This document shows positions 48,375 through 58,859 of a DNA stretch of 64,000 bases, one piece after another (position 1 is the stretch's first letter; each line of letters opens with the position of its first letter). Origin of the DNA: Macrotis lagotis. Lineage: Eukaryota; Chordata; Mammalia; Peramelemorphia; Peramelidae. Position numbers and translations under genes: made by a program. Under the pieces are notes generated by a model that was not told where the DNA came from, did no database searches, and worked only from the letters and a program-made list of their open reading frames with translations. The DNA lies in NCBI RefSeq assembly GCF_037893015.1, contig NC_133665.1, forward strand, positions 197,010,714 to 197,074,713, given 5' to 3'.

Positions 48375-49739
48375 TTTCAATAAAATAAACGTTTTATTAA
48401 GAACTTGGTGATACTGGATACATTGTTAAATCTGTTTGATTCTTGGTAAAAAGAAAATGAGCATCATAGGTGCTATCACTAAGTTTTAGGTAATTTGATC
48501 CTTCGAAGAAGGGACTCCTAAAATGGGAAGGAGAAGATTTGTCAACTTTTTTGTCTTGGGATAACAATACAGGAAGGAGAGTATCTTTTTTTCTGGAGGG
48601 GATGGTCTAGAGGGAATTCAGAGCGCCTACATCCCTTGAGTCCCCTGACCACATGATCAAAGGCCTTTCTCTTTCTGGTCTCAGTGACCATCTCTGTGGA
48701 ACCCTTGCCCTGCTAGGCTTCTGGCATAAGAGGCTGAAGAAGAAAACCTCCTGGCCAAGTAGGAGAGGTAGAGGCACTGATCTCCATGGAGGATGGCAGA
48801 GGTGTTTCCACAGCTGGGCAGAGAGCTGCTGTCATGTCTGGACAGCCAAGCCTCTGAAAAGGGCTCACTTATCTGGTTATCTTCTTGCCCCTTCCCATGT
48901 TCAGAACTGGCTTCTTGTTTCACAGGGAAAATCTGACAATGGATCTCAATGTTTTCTCTAACCCTGAGTCATTCTTAAAATTTAGAAGCACATTCCAAGG
49001 ACCCTTCACATGATCCTAGCAGGGACTCTGGCTTTTTTACTCACAAGGTTAACCAGCCATGCCTGTTGGGCACTTTGTATCTGACATCGGGCACTTGAGA
49101 GGTGGCTGTTGCTGGGAGGATGCACAAGGACTTAAGATGCTAGGTCCCAAGGGGCTGTCATGGCCATCCTCCTTCCCCTCTGGCACTGTTGATCACCCAC
49201 TTCAGCCTTCCTACATTGATGGGGCTCCCTGAGAACCTATCTTGGGTCTAAGAAAGGCCAGAAAAAGAACCTCTGCCTTAAGATTCATAGAGCTGCCAAG
49301 ATTTGAGAAGGAAGAGTCAGTTGATGGTTCTTTTTTCCAACCTCAGAAATCTACTTCTTAAAAAATAAGGACTCAAACTTTTCTCATGCTTGAAGACCCT
49401 CATCAGACCAGATTTGTTTCTGAGAACCCAGTGGCTCAATGTCCCCAATCAGCCCCTGGAAAAATAAGCCAAAGAGAATATAATAATAGAAGAAAAATGA
49501 CCCTTAGTCAATATGTCCTGGAGGGCTTGAACCAAAGAGCAGTAGATCCTTAATCAAAAGCTGCCAGTAATGGAACAGCATATAAATAGAACAACAGCTT
49601 CAGAATCCGAGGATGAGGAGCAGCTCTGCTGATCCTATTTCTCCCACTTTCCTGTGTTCTGCCCACAAGTGTCTGGAGGTTTGAATCCTGGAAGGAGTTG
49701 GTGCAAGCCCAGTCCCAGAGGTTCCATGCAGGGACATGA
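48375..49739 (-). other. TFPI2: Probable TFPI2 3' UTR
   Basis: Non-coding sequence after the TFPI2 stop. The first clear AATAAA hexamer I see on the minus strand is at 48393-48398, about 1.35 kb past the stop, so the 3' UTR may extend to ~48,375. A plus-strand AATAAA pair lies beside it (48379-48389). The extent is an inference from the signal only; a shorter UTR using a variant hexamer is possible. Confidence 0.35.
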
Positions 49740-49819
49740 TCAGGGGAACTTCTTGTATATCTTCATCTTCTTGTTGGCAAAGCTGAGTCTGGGCATCTTC
49801 CTTGACTTTTTCTTCAGTG
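49740..49819 (-). CDS. TFPI2: TFPI2 coding exon 5: basic C-terminal tail and stop
   Basis: Encodes [18 protein letters not shown] followed by MKIYKKFP and a TGA stop at 49740-49742. Eleven of 26 residues are Lys or Arg. The human tail is similarly basic and starts ALKKKKKMPKLRF. This tail is thought to bind heparan sulphate and extracellular matrix. The acceptor is TTTCTATCAG|CA. The exon is too short to show as an open frame by itself and was found by matching the tail. Confidence 0.88.
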
Positions 49820-50147
49820 CTGATAGAAACAAGGAGCAGAGATCAGAGATGATTTAGCCTGAAAGGGAGTTTAAGACCCTGAGTTTCTGCTGCTTCTTAG
49901 GGAGTACATGAGGACCATCCATCATTCTCACTGAAGTGACCCTTGACTGATTGGTCCCATTCTGCTTCTAGTCTGGAATTCTCAAAGTATCCTGAAGGCT
50001 GCTCCCCAAGTCATGTTATATAGTGATAGTCCTCCACTGTCTGCCTGGCATGAATTAAAGAGTTCACTCACACTGAAATAGTGGGGCTAAAGAGACTAGA
50101 AGTATGAATTTAAGACATCTTCCCATCTGTGTTGTCCCGATTTACTT

Positions 50148-50198
<51 letters not shown>

Positions 50199-52777
50199 TG
50201 AGTCTGCATAAAAGATAGGGAACCTTATGGCTGCTCTAATTAATTGCTATAGCAACTTGAAACCATTTGCTTTACTTGGCAAATGAGATGGGGACCCTAG
50301 CCAGCACCCACAGTCAGTCTGGGGAGCCAGGCAATGCCAGGGCAAGAAGGGACCCTCAAGGACAGAATATGGCCTGGAATAGGATCCATTATTTTTGTTC
50401 GAACACTGATTGTTAACTGTACCTTTCAAACAGACATGGGCACAGTCCTTCAGGGAGACAAAGTTGTTTTCATTTCCGCCACAGCCGGTGTAGGTAAAGG
50501 ACTCACAGATTTTTCTTTTCCAGTTAAAATAGTATCGGGTCACATTTGCTGAACAAGACCCCTCATCTAGTGGACTGTAGCAGAATTGGGGAACTTTTGG
50601 AAAGAAAGAAAAAAGCTCAGTTAGAAGATTCTTGACAGAGCTGAGTCAACCAAGCCTCAGAGGGGTGATGACAAAATGTAACTTAGAATTGTGACTGAAG
50701 CTGTGAAATTCAGGGATGAATCGCCTGCTGGGGTGGAACCTTAGGGAAGGAAGCCTCAGCCATTAGAGGAGAATGCTCCTTGCAAGTGGTTCCACTCATC
50801 CAGTCTTCTCTACCCACAGAGAGAATAGGTACGACTATGTTAAAGTCTGCAGCTCAAGGGCTCAAAGCAGTGAGGATGGCACACCCTTGGGCAATGGAAG
50901 GGGTCACAGCAAGGAAATCTGGACAACAACTCAATTCTGCCTGGAGCACTGGTAAAGTAAGAATCTGCCTTACTTTTCACGGGAGCACAGAAGTTGTTGC
51001 ATGTGTGGGCATCTGGGAATTGGTTTCGATTGCCACGCCCTCCACGGACTACCAGCCTCTCACAGGCCATGGAGCTGAGGTTGAAGAAATATTGCTCCCC
51101 GGCTTCTCCCAAGTCAGCTCCACTGGCTTCCAGTCTGCAGATCTTGGGAACTCCTAGGAAGGGGAAATGGAAGCAACAGCCCGAGGGGTCCCAGCCCTTT
51201 CAGACACCATCTCACCTAATGCTCACAAGAAATGGGACAGACTGGTCCTCTTATTACACCCACTGCCCAGAGGGAACAGGTTCTGGCTCCGTGAGTCCAT
51301 AAGCCCTGAGACAGCAATAACTATATAAACGTATGTGTGGAAATTTGGTGATAGAAAAGGGCAGAAGGACATCCTGCCTTTGAGGAGCTTCCATGCCCAT
51401 AACTAATAGCTAGGTACAGCCAACGTACACAGGAGGAGGGAATGGTGGTCATCTCAGAAGGAGATGATGGGAGAGTGGGAAGGGTTAGAAATGGATCCAG
51501 GGTTTAAGGAGAGGTTTGTGAAGCAGGTAGAATTCTCTATGAATCTGGAAAGCCATCAGGGAAACCAGAAGGAGGAGGTGAGGAGGACAGCCAGTGAAAG
51601 TGCCCAGAGCTGCAAGAGTCCGGAAAACCTAGGGGAAGGAGAGACTCTAGAAGAGGGTGATCAACAGTGCCAGAGGCTGCAGAGGAGTCACACAAGCCCC
51701 CCTAACTCCAGGGCATTCTGGGCTGGGTTCCCTCCAAAAGAGGAAAGAGTTATCCTAGGATACTCATTCCAAATCACTTTGGAAGGCCTCAGCCAGACCT
51801 AGGGGGTCTATGCCTTGCCTCTGGAAAGGCCTCAGTCACTCTGATCTGGTTTTCTTTTGAACAAAGTCGGGGCTCTGTCAAGTGATTCGTCCTGGGTCAG
51901 GGCTAACACAAGTCTCTGTGGCTCTTTCCCCGGGGCCACAAGGGCCACAAGGAGTGATCCTCTTGGGAGGAGTAAGGATTTCCAGTTCTCCAGAAGTAAA
52001 TGGTCGTTTTAAGTCGTGGACCAAGGCTACAAGGATTAAAATGAGTCGGTTCAGAGAAGCTTCCAGGGCAGCCCCGTGGGGTTGATGGTGACTCACTAGG
52101 CAAAAGGAGTTTATCCAAGGGAAGGAAATCCCCACGGGTCTGGGAGTGCTGAAATCTGGGAGCAGTCCCTCTGCACGCCTGGTGGGGGGCAGGGCAGGTG
52201 GGGTGAGATCTGGGGCACCCCCCTCTCCTGAGCCAAGTTTGGGGGCGGGGACACTGGGGGGCAGTGGGGGGGGCTGAGTGAATACACCAGATCTGAGGTG
52301 CTGGGGGTGTCGGGCGCCGGGAGAGGCCAGAGGCCGGCGCCCCCCGCCCCGAGCTCCCGCTTACTGGGGATCCAGCCGCAGGTCTGCTCGCAGTCCTCCG
52401 GGGTGTCGAAGTTGTTGTCGTTGCCCCCGCAGCCCCCGAAGATGAAGAGGCGGCAGCTCTGCAGGTGGCGGTCGTAGTAGAAGCTGGGCAGGCGGGCGCG
52501 GCAGGGGCCGTCATCGGGGGGCAGCAGGCAGCGTGCGGGGGGCACGCCGGGGGCTAGCGGGGAGAAGAGGGTGCTGAGGGGCTGGGGCGCCAGCGGGGGG
52601 AGGGGTCAGAGGAGGAGACGGGGGGAGGCCGGGAAGTGGGGGGAAGATGAGAGGTGGGGGGCGGGGGAAGGGAAGGGAGGGGTCCCCCCAGGCGCTGTGG
52701 TCCTTACCTGCGGACAGAGGACTCCCGAGAGCCCGGCTCTGCCCGGCGGCCCACAGCAGCAGCAGGAACCCGAGCAT
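49740..52777 (-). CDS. TFPI2: TFPI2, tissue factor pathway inhibitor 2 (five coding exons, complete)
   Basis: TFPI2 is a secreted, matrix-bound Kunitz-type serine protease inhibitor; in the human protein the first Kunitz module blocks plasmin, trypsin, factor VIIa/tissue factor and related enzymes. Coding exons read on the minus strand: 52708-52777, 52365-52553, 50974-51153, 50423-50593 and 49740-49819. All four introns have GT-AG ends and are phase 1, as usual for Kunitz modules. The lengths sum to 690 nt, giving 229 aa plus stop (human about 235). Order: signal peptide (about 1-18), Kunitz 1 (C32-C82), Kunitz 2 (C92-C142), Kunitz 3 (C151-C201), lysine/arginine-rich tail (204-229). Family-specific strings match the human protein as I remember it: [34 protein letters not shown]. 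Sequons at N111 (NLS) and N163 (NVT) are kept. Kunitz 2 lacks the second and fourth cysteines (see findings). The ATG has G at -3 and follows a TATA-like box. The exon model was built by hand from splice signals and homology. Confidence 0.95.
50150..50195. repeat. (CA)n microsatellite in TFPI2 intron 4
   Basis: About 23 CA units between exons 4 and 5 of TFPI2, roughly 230 bp beyond the exon 4 donor. Confidence 0.95.
50423..50593 (-). CDS. TFPI2: TFPI2 coding exon 4: Kunitz domain 3
   Basis: Residues 147-204. Six cysteines are present (C151, C160, C176, C184, C197, C201) with normal spacing. The residue after C160 is serine (GSCSAN), as in human Kunitz 3, which is not a strong inhibitor. The N163-V-T sequon is kept. 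The acceptor is CCAAAAG|TTC. The donor GAAAG|GTACAG is weaker than the other three but yields the right phase into the basic tail. Confidence 0.92.
50974..51153 (-). CDS. TFPI2: TFPI2 coding exon 3: degenerate Kunitz domain 2
   Basis: Residues 87-146. It aligns with human Kunitz 2 through [15 protein letters not shown] and FCAP. Only four of six cysteines are present: C92, C117, C138 and C142. The position of the second cysteine falls in a one-residue-shorter segment ([10 protein letters not shown]), and the fourth cysteine is R126 (CGT) in GGRGNRNQF. These two normally pair with each other (BPTI 14-38). Splice sites are intact: acceptor CCTAG|GAG and donor GAAAA|GTAAGG. Confidence 0.92.
52365..52553 (-). 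CDS. TFPI2: TFPI2 coding exon 2: Kunitz domain 1
   Basis: Residues 24-87. The six cysteines C32, C41, C57, C65, C78 and C82 have the canonical spacing 8-15-7-12-3. R42, directly after C41, is the P1 residue, as in human TFPI2 (GPCRA), so this module should still be an active trypsin/plasmin-type inhibitor. The acceptor is CTAG|CC and the donor CCCCA|GTAAGC. The codon split across the next intron gives Arg87. Confidence 0.92.
52708..52777 (-). CDS. TFPI2: TFPI2 coding exon 1: start codon and signal peptide
   Basis: Encodes [20 protein letters not shown] and three more residues, then the first base of codon 24. The leucine-rich core is a typical secretory signal, with likely cleavage after ALG. 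The exon ends at a strong donor (CAG|GTAAGG). The start fits a Kozak context (GCC before ATG, G at -3) and lies 60 bases downstream of a TATA-like box. An open frame continues past the donor into the intron, but the homology stops at the splice site. Confidence 0.9.
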
Positions 52778-52905
52778 GGCGAGCGCGGCCGGCTTTCCAG
52801 GGGACCAGGCTCCGGGTGCGGGTCGGAGGGGCCCCGATTTATGGGGGAGCGAGCGGACCCGCCCCGGGGCGGGGCTAGGGTGGGGCCGTCTGAGATCTCA
52901 GCCGC
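52778..52905 (-). promoter_or_regulatory. TFPI2: TFPI2 core promoter
   Basis: On the minus strand, CATAAAT (plus positions 52837-52843) is a TATA-like element about 60 bases before the ATG, so the transcription start is probably near 52,810 with a short 5' UTR. Just upstream are GC boxes of Sp1 type (CCCCGCCCC and GGGGCGGG around 52,860-52,876). The start site is inferred, not seen. Confidence 0.6.
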
Positions 52906-53984
52906 CGCGGGGGGCAGGGGGGAGCCTCGGAGACCCTGGGAAGCGTGGGGGGCACCCACCGCGCCTCCGCATCCCGGGCAGCTGCCCGGCTCTCCCGGGG
53001 CTCGGCGCTGGCGGGGGCGGCTCCGGGCGGGGCGTCTGGGGGGGGGGGGGCGGACTCTTGTTTGTTTGCGTCCATCCTCGAGACCCCCACGGACGCCCCC
53101 CCAGTAGCAGCTCTGAGGCTCTGGATTGGGGGGTCCAGCGCCCCTCCGCGTCCCCTCTCCGGCCGAGGGGCGCCTCCCAGTCCGGCCCCGCGATGGCTCG
53201 TGGCCCCTTGGGGGCTCCAGATCCTCTCCGGGGGCCTAACAAGCTGCCGAGGTCCCGGGAGATCGGGGCGGCCTCCGAGCGGCCTCGAGGATGCTTAAGG
53301 GGACCCAGCGGCGTGGAGGCCCCCCGAAAGTGCGGGCGGCGCCAGCGGCCGACCCCCGCAGCTCAGGCTGGAAGCTGGTTCCGGGGTCCCCGGGAGCCTC
53401 ACGCTGCCCCCCACCCTGTCATTCCAGCTTCTCGGACCCAGCAGGGCCGGGGCCGCCCCGGCGCAGCCCGCTCTGTGGCCCTCTCTTCGGGGGGCGGCTT
53501 GCAGAGCTGGGCGGGACCCCCAGAGGCGAAGCCCTTCCCGGGCCAGCCCGTCCCGCAGGACCGCTCGGTGGCCGCGTCACCTGGCGCGGCTCGGGGGGCG
53601 GGACCCCCCTGTTGTTACCAGGCCCGAGACGCGGACTCACATAGAGCCCGCGACCCCCCGCGCCTCTCAGGGCCCACGGGCTCGTGCCTCACCCCCGCCC
53701 GCGCCCCACTCGGGGCTTCTCCCCTTTCCCTGCATGTGCCCCAGCTTCTCAGGCGTGACCACTCTGAGCATCCTGAGGCCCGTCCTGCCGGACCGCGGCC
53801 AGCGATGGGCCCACGGGAGGAGGCGGGGAGGAGAGACCTGCCCTCCGGGCGGGCTGGAAGGCCCGGGGGCCCTGTGGCAAGAAATCGGACGGTGGGTGAG
53901 AAGTTTGGGGAAACAAGCGGAAACGGGAGGCGCAGACTCATTCAGCCTTTCGTTAGCCAGATGTAGTCCACCTCCAGAGGGAAG

Positions 53985-54098
53985 GCTGGGGGCGCTGGGT
54001 GGCACAGCCCCGGAGGCAGAAGTTCAAATGCGGCCTCAGACAAGAATTCCCTAGCTGTGTGGCCTTGGGAAAGTCCTTTATCCTTAAAATTTTTTTTT
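53985..54098 (+). mobile_element. WSINE1/MAR-type SINE, 5' part
   Basis: GGGGGCGCTGGGTGGCACAG, AGAAGTTCAAATGCGGCCTC and GCTGTGTGGCCTTGGGAAAG, then a T/A-rich run. Inserted at the edge of the TFPI2 CpG island, it gained CpG-containing variants. Confidence 0.65.
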
Positions 54099-54253
54099 AA
54101 AAAAGGAAGGGAGGCCTCTGGCAAAGACTGCTTGCACAGCTCTGATCCTATGCACTATAGAATTTTCCCTATGCAAGGCAGAGCTGCTTGAGCCATAAAA
54201 TTTCTAGAAGCAATGCCACAGAACAACATTTACATACATGACACATAGTATTT

Positions 54254-54400
54254 TTTTTAGTTTTAGCAAGGTCAATGGGGTTAAGTGGCTTGGCCAAGGC
54301 CACACAGTCTAAGTAATTATGAAGTGGCTGAGGTCGAATTCCAACTCAGGTCCTCCTGATTCCAGGGTCAATGCTCTATCCACTGCCACCTAGCCACCCC
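54254..54400 (-). mobile_element. WSINE1-like SINE with target-site duplication
   Basis: Antisense copy (TTTAGCAAGGTCAATGGGGT through CACTGCCACCTAGCCACC). Flanks GACACATAGTATTTT (from 54,240) and GACACATAGGATTTT (from 54,401) form a 15-bp duplication with one mismatch. Confidence 0.8.
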
Positions 54401-54677
54401 GACACATAGGATTTTATAAAGAGGAAGGAAAAAAAAGTAAGTCTGATCAATATGTTGGAAAAAATTCCTCAAACATGTTCCTGCCTCCACAAAAGGGTGG
54501 GTTGGGGTGTCCTTTCATATGTCTCCATTAGAGTCATGCTTTATATTTACAGTTTTATTGTGTTCACTTCTGATGGTTTAGTATTCTTTTTTGGTGATTT
54601 TATGTCATTGTAATTATGTTTTATGCTTTTTTTTATTCTGTTTACTTCACTCTGCATTAGTCTATGACATCTTTCCA

Positions 54678-54707
54678 GACACACACACACACACACACAC
54701 ACACACC
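54678..54707. repeat. (CA)n microsatellite inside L1
   Basis: About 14 CA units inside the old L1. Confidence 0.9.
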
Positions 54708-55099
54708 TCACAGCATAGAAATATTCATTCCATTCATGTACAGTACCATTATCCAATCTGTGTCAATCTACTTTGTTTCCAGTCTGCTATCCAGTTTGCT
54801 ATCACAAAGTGTGCTGTTATAAATATTTTGGTATGTATGGGACCTTTCTTTTTATCAATGACTTCTTCGGGGCATAAACTCCAATAAAGAAGTTTTTGGT
54901 TCAAATACAAATCTTTCTCGCTTTATTCACATAATTCCAAATTGCTTTCCAAAATATTTAGTCATTTCAGAACTCTACCAAGCAATGTGTTAAGGTGCCT
55001 ATCATTCCATAACCCTTCCACCCTTCACTATTCCTATCTTTTGTTATCTTTGCTGATTTTCAGGGTATGTGGTAAAACCTCATGGTTTTTTATTTTGTT

Positions 55100-55255
55100 T
55101 TGTTTTGTTTAGGTTTTTGCAAGGCAAATGGGGTTAAGTTGGCTTGCCTAAGGCCACACAGCTAGGTAATTATTGTGTCTGAGATTGGATTTGAACCCAG
55201 GTACTCCTGACTCCAGGGCCGGTGCTTTATCCACTGCGCCACCTAGCTGCCCCTT
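55100..55255 (-). mobile_element. WSINE1-like SINE nested in L1
   Basis: AGGTTTTTGCAAGGCAAATG, GCCTAAGGCCACACAGCTAG and CACTGCGCCACCTAGCTGCC. Well preserved; a GTTTT-rich tail precedes it. It sits within the 54.5-57.3 kb L1. Confidence 0.8.
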
Positions 55256-57064
55256 GTTGTTGTTTTAATGTGCATTTCTATTATTAGTGATTTAAACTAG
55301 AACATTCTTTCATGTGGTTGTGAATGTTTTGCAATTCCTTTGAGAACTCTTTGTTCATATCCTGTGACCAGCAATGATTATTAATTATACACAAAGATAG
55401 TTTATGTACCTTAAATGCCTAACCTTAAAGAAATTTGATAGATTATTTTTCCCATTCCAGTACTTCTTTCCTTATCCTAAGTGCATTAATTTTGACTGTA
55501 CAGAAGCTTTTCAGTTTATTCTTTTACATTGCCTCTATTCCTTTTGTTTAAAAAATACATATGAGAAGAATACAATTTCCTTCTCTTCTTTTTTAATTGG
55601 ATGTTTTTTTAACAGTGAGGCTGCACACCCATTTAGAATGTATTCTGGAATATGGTATAAAATGTCAGCTTAACCCTGATTTCAACCAGACTGCTTTCCA
55701 GTTTTTCCAGGAGTTTTTTTTTTTTTTTATCAAATGAGAACTTTCCCCCCACTAGATGATTTACATTTTCCACTTTATTAAACACTGGGTTATTGAATTC
55801 CATTGTTTCTGAATTTCCCTTGCCTAGTCTGCTCCACTGATCTTTCCCTCTGTTCTTTAATCAGTACCAGATGGTTTTGATGACTGATACTTTATAATAT
55901 GATTTGAGGTCTGGAAGCACTATTCCTTCTTCATTCTTATTTCTTTTTATCATTTCCTTTGACATTCTGGATATTTAACTTTTTTCCAAATGAATTCTGT
56001 TTTTATTTTATTATATTCTATAAAGTATCCTCATTGATAATTTGATTGGTATAGCATTTACACAAAAGTGTAAATTAACTTTGGTAGTCTTATCATTTTC
56101 ATTATATTAGCATGACCTAGCCATGAGCACTAAATATTTCTCCAGCTCTTTAAGTTGTTCTTTAATTCTTTAAGGAATATTTTTAATAAATGTTTTGTAT
56201 GCTGTGGTAGATCAATCCACAAATATTTTTATGCATTTTGGAATTATTTGAAAGGGAATTTCCCCTTCTATGTTTGTTTCTTTTTATTATTATAGAGAAA
56301 TACTTTAGATTTTTAAGAGTTTATTTTGTAGCCTATACCTTTTCTGAAACTCTTAATTGTCTCAATATCTTTGCTGATTCCCTAGGATTTTTCAAGTATA
56401 TCATATCATCAAAAATGGGATAATTTGAGTTCTTCTTTGCTTAGCTTTATGCTTTTAATTTCTTTCCATTGTCTTATTACTGTTTCTAGCATTTCCATCA
56501 TATATTAAATATGGTAGGGAAAAATGAACATTTTTGCCTAATTCCTATATGTATTTGAAAGAGTTTTAATGCATTTTCATTGTACATGAAACTGTTAGTT
56601 ATAGATAAATGCATTTATCAGAATAAAACACAGTCCCTCTATGCATATATATTGTATGGTTGGTTTGTTTTTTAAACCAAAAAAGAGTGCCTTATTTTGT
56701 CAAAGGCTTCTTTTGCATCTGCTGAGATGATTCTGTGACTTTGAATATTTTTGTTTCTTACCATGATGTATTAGCTTGGTTTTTTCCCAATGTTGCACTA
56801 TTTTTGCATCCCTGATATAAACCTTAGTCATAATTAATGATTTCTTAGATAAATTGCTATAGTTTGTTAGAATTTTGCTAAAAATTTTTGAACCAATATT
56901 CATTAATGATATTGGTCCATAGTTTTTCTTCTGCATTTTATATTCCAGGGTTTAGGTATTAGAGATATATTTGTCTCATGAAAGGATTTTGGTGGAGTTC
57001 TTTCTCTAATTTTTGAGAACAATTTGTGAAGGTGTAATTGAACAATAGGTTCTTCTATTCAATT

Positions 57065-57202
57065 TTTTTTTGTAAGGCAATGGGGTTAAAGTGACTTGCC
57101 CAAGTTCACACAGCTATTAGTAAGTGTCTGAGGTCAGATTTGAACTCAGGTACTCCTGACTCCAGGGTCAATGCTCTATCCACTGCACCACCTAGCCACC
57201 CT
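57065..57202 (-). mobile_element. WSINE1-like SINE nested in L1
   Basis: TTTGTAAGGCAATGGGGTTA, GACTTGCCCAAGTTCACACA and CACTGCACCACCTAGCCACC. It interrupts the RT-side part of the same L1. Confidence 0.8.
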
Positions 57203-57343
57203 GGGATAATAGTTCTTTAAAAGTTTGATGGATTTCTCCTGTAAATCCATCAGGATTAGGATTCCCCACCATCACTTAACATCTACATCTATTTCTTTTT
57301 TCTGAGATTGGATTATCTCAAATCCCTATGTAGTCTTCTGATA

Positions 57344-57490
57344 TTTTGGGTCTTTTTGACTTAGGCAACAACCATTCAGTGAATTTGCACAGCCCTTCCC
57401 TCACTTCAATCCAATTCACTTGCATGTTGTGGCATCACCTCCCTGATGTCGTGATCCTCTTTGAGAATTAAGAACAAACTAGAACAACAA
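57344..57490 (+). mobile_element. RTE-type SINE tail
   Basis: CTTCAATCCAATTCACTTGC and CACCTCCCTGATGTCGTGAT followed by CTTTGAGAATTAAGAACAAA: the sense tail of a MAR/RTE SINE, preceded by a fragment of the GGTCTTTTTGACTTAGGC phrase. Confidence 0.6.
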
Positions 57491-58309
57491 CATTTGTGAA
57501 AGTATTCCTCTATTTCTTTTGTGTTCTTAGTTTCATTAACTTATAACTGTGTAGAATATGTTCTGATCATTTTTTCATTACTTTTACTTTTATTGTAATT
57601 AATTACTTTCATTGTAAGGAGCTGATTTGTAAATCATGGAATTTCTCCTTCTTTGGACCTCCATCTTGTTGTAGGGGTGCCTGATATTATATGTATGATC
57701 ATAAGTGGGAAGGGAGGGGGATGGTGGGTCATAGAACAATCGATTTGGGGTTTGAATGATCTTCCCAGGGCAGGCCTATTTTGCAGGACAATCTATCCAA
57801 GTAAGACAATGCAGGTGTCCTTACGATCTCCAGGAATGGTTTGGTTGATTGCATAGTCTTGGGGTTATATTATTAGCTATAGCACAGAATAATCCAATTC
57901 ATTTACACAGACAACAGAATGCAGGTCTTGTGAGGAGTGAAACAAATTACTCTGGCTACTTTGTTTTCACTGTTTTCCAGGACCAGAGAATACCAGTGAA
58001 AAGGATCTCTTGAAACTAAGGATTAATTCTTAAATGCATTATTCTTATATTAGTCTATATGAAAATCATAACTTTCTTGGCAACCCAGAAGAACATTTGC
58101 TGAGGAAACCTCCTTCCCAGTTCCAAAGCAAGGTCTGCCTCTCCTTTTCAATCTTTTTCCTCCTCTTCTTCACTCACTCCCCCTACAGACTTTTCTTTTC
58201 CTGAAAGACCACAGGTGTCAGCTTCTATCAATACTCCACACACACATACCCACTCCTCTCTATCCCTCTGGCTCCTCTCTCCCCACTGCACCTTTTTTGT
58301 ACTGTTCCA

Positions 58310-58480
58310 ATGTTAATGTTATTCAATCATTCAGTGATGTCTCATTCTTTGTGATCCCATGGACCCTACTGTCCATGGGGTTTTCTTGGAAAAAATATTG
58401 GAGGGATTTGCCAGTTCCTTTTCCTATGGACTAGGGCAAACAGAAGTTAAGTGACTTGCCTATGGTCACACAGTTAATGA
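58310..58480 (-). mobile_element. MAR1-type SINE, antisense
   Basis: CATTCAGTGATGTCTCATTC, TGTGATCCCATGG, TTGCCAGTTCCTTTTCC and TAAGTGACTTGCCTATGGTC are the reverse of the MAR1 tail and body. Confidence 0.55.
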
Positions 58481-58859
58481 GTGTTGAGGCCCTTCATTCT
58501 CTCTCTTTCCTGAGAGTCTTCTCTCATCTAGCTGCCTCTAGAGCCCCCCAAACAGACAAGCACACTGATTCATCTGCAGGTGGACTCTAATGAGGTTCTG
58601 TCCATAATGCCTCAGGTCTGCCTCTGGATTGTTACCTGAGCTCCCTTTAACTGATTTCTCTACCATCATTATTCTGCTGCTGCTGTCCTGGCCTATTGTA
58701 TTTATTCCCTCATCTTACATTTTGCTTTTTCAGGTTGTTTGAGCAGTAAATAACCTCTTCAAGTCCAATTTCCTTTCAAAGAAGGTTTAAAATATCTCTA
58801 TTATTGAAGACATCTTTTTTACATTTATGGCTCAGCTCAGATTTATAGGGTAGATCCCT

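Larger units (their letters stand above)
52150..53900. promoter_or_regulatory. CpG island over TFPI2 promoter and exons 1-2
   Basis: About 1.7 kb of very GC- and CpG-rich DNA spans exon 2, intron 1, exon 1 and ~1.1 kb upstream, with a G12 run near 53,039-53,050. The human TFPI2 promoter also lies in a CpG island known to be silenced by methylation in tumours. Long open frames here on both strands are a consequence of GC richness. Confidence 0.75.
54540..57340 (-). mobile_element. L1, ORF2 RT to 3' end, with two nested SINEs and a CA repeat
   Basis: A long AT-rich antisense L1. At 56,700-56,936 the minus strand conceptually reads NYGPISLMNIGSKIFSKIL, the L1 reverse-transcriptase motif. Upstream RT sequence runs to ~57,340 and the 3' part to ~54,540. 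SINEs are nested at about 55,100-55,255 and 57,065-57,200, and a (CA)n lies at 54,678-54,707. It is old and carries many disruptions. Confidence 0.7.

Noticed and set aside
48653-48961. 102-codon plus-strand frame downstream of TFPI2
   Set aside because: Lies antisense to the probable TFPI2 3' UTR, with no family resemblance.
51903-52514. 203-codon minus-strand frame overlapping TFPI2 exon 2
   Set aside because: An alternative frame of the real Kunitz exon; only the frame with the six-cysteine Kunitz pattern and matching splice phases is supported.
52571-53966. Long frames (up to 439 codons) in the TFPI2 CpG island, both strands
   Set aside because: GC-rich stop-poor sequence overlapping TFPI2 exon 1 and promoter. 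No domain, no repeat-free conserved string, and no splice context.
56700-56936. Minus-strand frame with NYGPISLMN
   Set aside because: L1 reverse-transcriptase remnant, part of the 54.5-57.3 kb L1 and not a host gene.
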